64,000 nucleotides of DNA from Acanthococcus lagerstroemiae (lineage: Eukaryota > Arthropoda > Insecta > Hemiptera > Eriococcidae). The stretch is taken from NCBI GenBank assembly GCA_031841125.1, contig CM063110.1:16735626-16799625 (forward strand). The letters are read 5' to 3'. Shown piece by piece: positions 57,521-64,000 of this stretch. Position 1 is the stretch's first letter; each line of letters starts with the position of its first letter. The notes under the pieces are model-generated. The model made no database searches. It saw nothing but the letters and a program-made list of their open reading frames with translations, and was not told the DNA's origin. The position numbers were made by a program, and so were the translations under genes.

Positions 57521-58712
57521 ATTCTTTCCCTTCTTGATATATGTGCTGTTCTATTTGTTGGTGTTCTAGTGTTAGGGCTCTATACTAGTGTCTGGGTGAG
57601 TGTGCAGAGTTGGTTGTATAGTTCTATGTTCAGTCTGTCCCTATTTTTGTGTAGTTCGTGTATTTCGTTTTTGATTCTTATTAGTTATTACCTGTGCTTG
57701 TTTCTTGGTGTGGCAAGCTGTTTGGCTGTCTGTCTTCATGTTTATGGTCGCGTACTTCGGTACTATGTTGTTCCTCAAGCATTCATCATTGAACCAGATT
57801 TTGTTCATCGTCTTTGCGAGTTTGATCTTCGTCTGCAGGTGTCTATAAATCTCCTTCACCTGGCGGGGTGTGAGCTTAAACAACCTCAGAACAACAGAGA
57901 TCAACAAAATTAAACAAACAGCAATCAACAACAAATACCAACCACAAACAGTAGACAGAATAATTAACAAACTAACCCAACCAAAAAGCACAGACACTGA
58001 ACAAACAACCACAAAAACAGACAAATACGCAGGTGCAATACCATTCACAGGAACACATACACACAAAATACAAAAAATCTTCAACCAATACAACATAAAA
58101 CTCGGAATCAAAAACAGACCACCTCTGATCAAACAAATAAAAGCAATGACAAAACAGAAACGGACAGAAACAACAGTAGCGGACTATACAGACTGGACAG
58201 TGAACACTGTGACATGACCTACATAGGAGAAAAAGGCAGAAAATTCACAACCAGAGTCAAAGAACATGAAAAATCACAGACGCTAAATGATGACAAATCA
58301 CTGTTTGGAAAGCACTGCAATGACCAGGGACATAATAATGACAGAAAAGTACAAAATCCTACACGTAGAAAACAAAACAAGAAAAAGGAAATGAAAAGAA
58401 TAACTAGAAATAATAAAAGCAAAAACAAAACAAAACAACCTAATAAACACAACAACTAACTTTCAAAGTGAGAACTTATTCCAACTATTTGTAATAACAA
58501 CCCCCACGGAGTGGACAGATTGCACAATCACAGACAACCAATATAGGAGCACAAGACTAAACAGGTTCACCATACGGTACTACTCTCGACTATCGCTACA
58601 GGACCACAAGAGACAAGCCTCATTTAGGGTACTCCACTGATGATGGCATAACAGCCGAAAGCGCTCTGGAATACAGAAGAAGAAAAAGTGAATTGGTGAA
58701 TTGGCACACGCT
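57521..58712. pseudogene. Penelope-like element with inverted 5' part (copy 2)
   Basis: 57521-57872 is the minus strand of the PLE 5' coding region: KLTPRQVKEIYRHLQTKIKL, NKIWFNDECLRNNIVPKYAT, INMKTDSQTACHTKKQAQV, then sequence matching copy 1 at 31262-31408. From 57873 the strand switches to plus and matches copy 1 from 32727: LRTEINKIKQTAINN-like, AGAIPFTGTHTHKIQKIFNQ and the GIY-YIG part MTYIGEKGRKFTTRVKEHEK, SLFGKHCNDQGH, to the shared 3' region. The middle (copy 1 31409-32726, the RT palm) is deleted. Several frameshifts. The inversion matches the outcome of twin priming. Confidence 0.85.
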
Positions 58713-58744
58713 ACACACGGAATGGTTCTATTTTGCTTAACAGC

Positions 58745-58867
58745 GTCCAAATTTAAAGAAAGACAAGTTTTTTAAAACTTATATAAAGGACAAGAAGCCA
58801 CATTAAGAACAGAAGAAGAGAAAGGGAAGGCTAATATAGAAAAAGGTGTGAGGCAGGGGTGCTCCTT
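58745..58867 (+). pseudogene. LINE reverse transcriptase fragment (RTE/CFDP2-like)
   Basis: The frame reads GQEATLRTEEEKGKANIEKG then VRQGCSL, the RT block just before the YxDD motif (EA-x-VRT...KGVRQGC). It stops exactly where a SINE begins (58868). The C-terminal part of the same kind of LINE reappears at 59478. Confidence 0.65.
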
Positions 58868-59077
58868 GGGGGTCTGGTTCGCCGAGTAGATAGCGCGTTG
58901 GTCTCGGAATCCGGACGTCCCGGATTCGTGCCCACGTAGCAACTCACCAGATTTTGACGTAGGCCGGTTTTTCGGCCAGAAGGGACGAGGGCTAAGACAG
59001 CCCTAACAGTCTTCCAGACATCTCTGAATTAATGCTCGAAAGGGCAGATTCCAGGCTTCGGGTTGAGAACAAGTCAG
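58868..59077 (+). mobile_element. tRNA-derived SINE, copy 3
   Basis: Plus-strand copy: GGGGTCTGGTTCGCCGAGTA, with a mutated A box, a B-box-like GGATTCGTGCCC, GACGTAGGCCGGTTTTTCGG and GGCTTCGGGTTGAGAACAA. Inserted in a LINE RT reading frame. Confidence 0.85.
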
Positions 59078-59477
59078 AAACGAAGACAGTTAGAAATTGA
59101 GAGCTGCATCAGACCGGTCGTAAGACTTCTAACCTTGTCATCATTATCATCAGTATTCCTGGGCTATGACAGTTATGTTAATATCTGGTTTAGCGGTTCT
59201 GTGTCGCGTCGAGCAATAGACCGATGCGAAAGAAACGCCTGTCGGTCCAAGTGGTTGGGCCGCGAAACCCTCTAATTGATCATTGTATTTCAAATTTAAA
59301 ATCCCAACATCTTCATTCTTCGTGTTCAGCTCACAAATTCTCGTCTCTGTACGAGTTTCTCTCGAGGCATAAACGTATTCACACACGGACTGGCTTTTTA
59401 GGGCGCTCCGGGAAATCTGAAAACTGAAAGGGCGCTTCACAGAAGAGAGGAGGTGACAGGGGCATTTTTAACTATCT

Positions 59478-60052
59478 GTTTTCAAGTACTTAGGGGTACT
59501 AGCCGACGAGAACTGTTGTGTGGCACGAGAAATACGGTCGAGGATTGGGCAAACGAGAGCAACATTCACGTTAATGCGGAAGTTCTTTGCCTCCAAAGAT
59601 CTGAACCTGGAACTGCGCCTCCGTATGGTTCAGTCCGTCCTCCTGTATGGCTGCGAGGCATGTACTCTCACAAGAGCAATGGAGTCAAAAATCGATGCCT
59701 TCGAAATGTACGTCTACCGAAGGCTACTGAAAATCTCTTGGACCCAGAAAGTTACGAATGCGGAAGTTCTGCAACGGATCGGCCGAAACGAAAAAGCGGC
59801 TGGACATGATTAAAGAGCGCAAAGTGGGATACCGGGGTCATATTCTGAGAGGCAGCAGATACGGTATACTAAAACTCGTGCTGGAGAGGAAAATCCAAGG
59901 AAAGCGGTCGCCGGGTAGACGGCAAAATTCCAGGCTGAGTGACTTACAGCGATGGACGGGACGATCGTCAGCGGAAGTCTTCAGAGCAGCGGTCGCCAGG
60001 CTGAGGATTGCAATGAGGGTCGCCAATCTTCGCACATCGGAGGTGGCGTAAG
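59478..60052 (+). pseudogene. LINE ORF2 C-terminus (RTE/CFDP2-like)
   Basis: FKYLGVLADENCC, REIRSRIGQTRATFTLMRKF, LELRLRMVQSVLLYGCEACT, FEMYVYRRLLKISWTQKVTN, AEVLQRIG, then, after one frameshift near 59790, KVGYRGHILRGSRYGILKLV and a stop at 60049-60051, followed by an AAGAAGAAG tail. These are the standard post-RT blocks of RTE/CFDP2-like LINEs. RT motifs A-C are lost between this and 58867. One frameshift; otherwise well preserved. Confidence 0.8.
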
Positions 60053-60660
60053 AAGAAGAAGTTTTCCTTGAAAGGCATTTCGCAGCAATGGCACGTTGAT
60101 ACTACAATTTTTTCGTGTCCAAGTATTACAAATATTCACATTTGTGTGATAAATGATTCTATTAGCCACGTAACCCAAGCGAATTACTAATTTTGATTGG
60201 AAAAAATTTCGCACAAAAGGTCTGACTGCTGAAAGATGTTGGGAAAGGTGTCTATAATTAGTGGTGAAACCCCACCGCCACTACACTGGGAGCTTGCACC
60301 ATTATTTACGAAGGGCTCTACGTACGTAAATTAAATTTTATACGGTTTTCTTGATTTTTCTCAAAATTATAATATTCTAGGAAGAAAATACCTCAGTAAA
60401 AAAATGTTCCGTGTAAAATTTTCCACAAAGCAGCCTATTACAAGAATTTACTCACAAGCCATACTTGAGGAGTTATAGGCTTAGAAAATGTTATTGTTTT
60501 ATCCAAAATACTACATGTACGTGTAATATCATTCATCATTATCATTAGATTCGAGAATAGCGTGACCTGGCATTGGGGCAGGGTGGGCTGTGACAGGACT
60601 TGCAACCGTCTGCACAAGGTTTTCCTAGAAAAATAAAGGAGGCAGCACACTTTCAAGTAT
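60053..60660. other. No recognisable feature
   Basis: AT-rich spacer after the LINE tail; no motif or long frame of interest. Confidence 0.4.
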
Positions 60661-60669
60661 TTTTCAGTT

Positions 60670-62680
60670 TAAGTTTATCTCAATGCAATGAGTGCAAACC
60701 TAAAGAACGACAGAGTCACATTTATGCCCACATCCTTTCTTACAGCCGCAGAAGATTCTCGCCATCAGTTTCTGTGGAGCCATTTGAGATTCTGTTTTGA
60801 CTAGCTGTAAACCTGATTCAGTTTCCATCCAGCCCCATTCCAGTGGGGAGCCTTCACGGTCCAGCGAAGACTGAATTTGAGTGTACACTCGGTAAGAGTG
60901 CTCTTCAGTTGCGACCGTCAGTCGGTGGAAGCAAACGTAATTCCACCTTCATTCCCCCACCCATACTGCAAAACTTCTGAAATCGTCCTCATTTGCTCCG
61001 TACAATATTTTCATGGCCTTTCACCCGCTGCGACATTTTCTTTTTTACTATCATCGGGACAGTCGAAGACTTGCGATATGTGAGTTACCGTGAGAGTCAA
61101 GTTCAATGTTGCCCAAGTTTGGTAATTTTACTTTTATTCAAGGGAGCCAGGGTTGTATCACAGCCTGTAAAGACATGTAAAAAAATGCTTTGTCGCGATA
61201 TATTTGATTGTCCAAACTAAAGAATATTTTCTGGGCCACTTCACCTCTACTGGGTTTCATAAATAATAGCTCCTTGATGTGTGGATTTGCCAAGGTTGTT
61301 ACTAAAATAAGAAGGGCGATGTCCTCACCAACAACAGTTGTCAACTGCCCACTTTCTCGTAGCCTCACGGCTTCCCGAACAATGAGGCTGTCGGCGTCAT
61401 CTGGAGCAACTAGACCTGACATTTCGTTTGCTGTCAAATGTACTCTCAACATTTCAACGAATTGACTTTTATTCATGTTGTTAGCGAGAACTAACTCTTT
61501 CTTGAATGTGAACGGAGTTATTTCTCCTGTCAAAACGTCTGGAGCCCTTGCAGTGTAACGCCTGCTTCATTCCGAATCTTTGAGACAAGCCTGTTGGTAC
61601 TCATCAAATACTTACTATCACAGCATTTCTACCAAAATGCTTGAGAATGTATTTATGGTATGATTCCAGGAAACTGATATGTCTTCTGTGACGACCATAC
61701 AGTTTTATGAAGGAGATAACCTCCATCAACAATAAGCCAGTACTTTTCGTCCAATTTTTTTTTGTATCAGAAAAAATCTCATACAGTTGAGACCTATTAT
61801 TTGAGTTTCATCGAATAAAGGAAGTGGATACGGCGCCGATACTTCCTTCAAGTAATTCTGTCTTCAATTCAATTGCTCCTTCTTAAAGGATGCAAATATG
61901 ACGAAATAGAGAGAAGGGTTTAGCGAGCGGAGTTTTTGCCTTGTTAATAACAATTAACAGAACTTGTTATTGCTGCCAACGACTTCACTTTTCTAGATAT
62001 TTTGAATTTTATATCCGTGAACTTTTTCCCTTCATTTTCTCTTGAAATAGTGGTCCCAATTTCGTAAGCTTTGGGCGAGTTCACACCAAAACCCCTACCA
62101 AGCCTGTGCTTATAGATATTAATTTGTCTCTCTCAATAAACGGCATTTGACTTCGGAGCCAATGTAGATAATGTTGATATCTCTATCATTGCGTATTCTC
62201 CGAGAGTCACGCCAGTCAACGTGTTGCTCCACTGTAGCCGATTGTATGTCGCAGCAGTCTTCTAATTTCGAGCAGAGAAGACTATTTGTTGTACTTTTTT
62301 GGATCCACTGAGATCGAACCCTTTCAAATGTACCCACCTCAACCATATGTTATAACGCCAGAAACTTTCAATGATTGCATCGATCTTTGTTCGATCTCCA
62401 TGTCTGTCTAGGTCCCACTAAAGAGCTTTTCTGTACGACGAACACTGGAGTATCCTTCAGGTGTAAACAAGGAACATTCTTTCGCAGTCATTTTCTTGCT
62501 CAAATTAGTCATATTTTGTAGGTATAACTGTGCCACTAATCCATATTGAAAATTACCAAGTTTTTCGGCAGCTTCATGTGGCGTTACGGTATCGACATCG
62601 TGTCAAGCAAAAAGGGACCAAGCGACAAAATCTGTTTCTCGAGAACATGTGATTCCAAGTTCAAGAGCCATGTAGGTAGA
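60670..62680 (-). pseudogene. PIN/FEN-like arthropod multicopy protein, decayed
   Basis: Minus-strand segments in several frames: MALELGITCSRETDF, FQYGLVAQLYLQNMTNLSKK, FSGT-stop-TDMEIEQRSMQSLK, EQHVDWRDSRRIRNDRD, then an intact 131-codon stretch (61138-61533) with LVLANNMNKSQFVEMLRVHL, PDDADSLIVREAVRL, VVGEDIALLILVT and LLFMKPSRG. The C-terminal piece has SPLEWGWMETESGLQLVKTE, ARIFCGCKKGCGHKCD and a frameshifted C-R-x-x-GL. This order (VVGEDxDLLxLL core, WGW-x...GL, CxCKKGCxxxC tail) is a large arthropod family of unknown function. The core looks like a PIN/FEN-type nuclease fold, but the second Asp of GEDxD is Ala here. Many stops and frameshifts: dead. Confidence 0.65.
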
Positions 62681-62685
62681 AACTA

Positions 62686-63720
62686 TATCAACCAATCAAT
62701 CAATCAAATTCTTTATTAGGTATAATTTTAGCACACAGTTTATTATAATCTGTATGCCGATGCAAAATCTAATACTTATGAGTATAAGTACAACTTGATT
62801 ATGGCCATTACCTGTTGGCCCCAACGCATGCACCCATCTATTTTACCTTGAGAGGAGTTCATTTACCTACTTATGTATATATTTTTTCTATTTTATTCCT
62901 CTCTCATTTCTAAATACTCGCGCCATGATCGCTTTATTTGCCCCACAGTTGCATCAGGAGCAGCCCTCTGCAGCGCAGTTGACGATATGTTCGCTATTAT
63001 TTCCGGCAACTTATACCCGATTTGGTTTCTACTTGTTGATTTGAACCATCGTTTTTGTTCAATGCTCAATAATCCTCCAACCCGGGTTGATTTTCCTTTT
63101 CGAACTCTTATGCCGAACTTATCCCTATTTCTCAGTCTATATGCGAGAACAACTGTTTTATGTAAATTTGGAAGCCTCAAAATTTTTAAATTTTTAAATC
63201 CTTGTTTAGTGCTATCAAACTTTTTTAGTCCAAGTATATTTCCTATGACTCTTTTTGAGCTATTTTAATCGGCCGTAAATGGCATGCTGCCGCTCCCCCT
63301 TCCCCCAGAGAAGTATTCCAAAACGGATGGCAGATTCAAAAAGAGATGTATATATTTTCTTTAAATAATTAGTTGGGAAGTGTTGTTTTAAATGGTACAA
63401 ATTATAATTTATATATTGTAATTTTTTTGTAACTTTTCAGTTTGAAACTTCCATGTCAAACCCTGATCTATTTGTAATCCGAGATATCTAGTATTGGATA
63501 CCTACTGTAATATATTTAAATTTATTTCTGATTTGGATAGCTGGTTGAGCCAAATAACCTCCCCATTAAGAGTTTCAATTTTTTGGTAGCCAAAAACTAT
63601 ATACTGTGTTTTTTGCAAGTTTGGTAAAAGCTCATGGGCTAAAAACCATTTGTTCAAAATAATTATATCTTTGTTCATTTTTTTGATAACTTCTTCTTTT
63701 GTATGACACAGCGTTTATCG
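62686..63720 (-). pseudogene. CR1/Jockey-group LINE, RT C-terminal half and 3' end
   Basis: Minus-strand reading: ILNKWFLAHELLPNLQKTQY, VFGYQKIETLNGEV, one stop, NTRYLGLQIDQGLTWKF, KIYTSLFESAIRFGILLWG, LRLPNLHKTVVLAYRLRNRD, GIRVRKGKSTRVGGL, IGYKLPEIIANI and a stop at 62893. These are the RT thumb and C-terminal blocks of CR1/Jockey-type LINEs. The 3' UTR has AATAAA (about 62715) and ends in a (TTGA)n-type tail (62686-62706). It joins the upstream side of the PIN/FEN-like pseudogene. Mostly open with one internal stop and a frameshift near 63290. Confidence 0.75.
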
Positions 63721-63890
63721 ATAAGCTTTTTTTTTTTTCAAAATGGGTACGCATTTTTGATTCGGGAACCCTGTATTTAAAAAATTCTAATTTTTATGCG
63801 CTTTCCAACGATACCAATAACTCATTTTGTCAAAAAATGTCGCTTAGTCGCTTTATGCTTAACCGCGTCCATATATAATCCGACGTATAC
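63711..63890 (-). repeat. Fragment related to the decayed hAT at 9110-10680
   Basis: On the minus strand, GTTATTGGTATCGTTGGAAA then TAGAATTTTT match 10430-10475 (plus), followed by a similar CCCGATTCAAAAATG stretch. Probably another end fragment of the same hAT family. After 63890 nothing is recognised. Confidence 0.45.
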
Positions 63891-64000
63891 GTATCGGTGA
63901 GTACGGGGTAAGAATAACGCATGAAGAATTTATTCCGGATTTGAGAATGCAGGGAAAAAAAAAACCCTTTTGAAAATTCCCTTTCTATTTGGAAAAAAAA

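Noticed and set aside
57641..58132. 163-codon minus-strand frame treated as one protein
   Set aside because: It fuses the antisense of the PLE 3' part with the true sense of the inverted 5' part. Only the last 80 or so codons are real PLE coding sequence.

Overview
The window looks like nuclear DNA of an arthropod, most likely an insect. It is AT-rich and gene-poor, with long intergenic or intronic stretches. Its repeats are typical of insects: CR1/Jockey-, I- and RTE/CFDP2-like LINEs, a copia element with a copia-type primer-binding site, a Penelope-like element (PLE) with a GIY-YIG endonuclease, several hAT lineages and many MITEs. I could not fix the species. No bacterial operon, rRNA gene, functional tRNA gene or CRISPR array was seen. 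Almost every recognisable coding stretch is a broken transposon gene.

Layout. 1-2.3 kb: direct duplication of a 1.3 kb unit. 2.6-4.6 kb: a LINE endonuclease (minus strand) split by a hAT element that itself carries a second hAT element, each with a perfect 8-bp target-site duplication (TSD). 4.6-6.3 kb: MITEs and a LINE 3' end. 6.4-9.0 kb: a degenerate 45-bp (15-codon) minisatellite. 9.1-10.7 kb: a decayed hAT element split by a long hairpin MITE. 10.9-11.7 kb: LINE pieces in head-to-head orientation. 11.8-13.4 kb: less repetitive, partly GC-richer DNA. 13.4-17.3 kb: a gypsy-like LTR remnant, then repeat blocks X, hairpin, Y, X', hairpin, with an I-type LINE inside Y. 19.2-24.5 kb: SINE, copia remnant, TA-flanked MITE, a hairpin MITE carrying another palindromic element, a second copy of Y without the LINE, and a LINE tail. 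25.6-28.2 kb: a 1.35 kb DNA transposon, then the tail of a cellular-looking coding sequence interrupted by a hAT MITE. 28.5-34.0 kb: a damaged CR1/Jockey LINE with a PLE lodged between its ORF and its presumed 3' tail. 34.3-35.6 kb: truncated transposon, GC-rich presumed promoter, and the best host-gene candidate, a 47-codon first coding exon with Kozak ATG and GTAAGT donor. 35.6-49 kb: mostly featureless AT-rich DNA with scattered MITEs and one SINE, compatible with a long intron. 49-53.5 kb: hAT transposase remnant, LINE tail and a 2.2 kb foldback element with 21-bp arrays in its arms. 53.6-58.7 kb: hAT MITEs, a nested TIR element and a second PLE whose 5' part is inverted. 58.7-60.1 kb: an RTE-like LINE interrupted by a tRNA-derived SINE. 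60.7-62.7 kb: a decayed member of an arthropod protein family with a PIN/FEN-like core and Cys-rich tail. 62.7-63.7 kb: 3' half of a minus-strand LINE.

The genes do not form a pathway. The window is a layered record of transposition, and nesting gives relative ages. I saw no convincing intact novel system. The most unusual items are the twin-priming-like inverted PLE, the pairs of long hairpins, the nested hATs with perfect TSDs, and the PIN/FEN-like pseudogene family.
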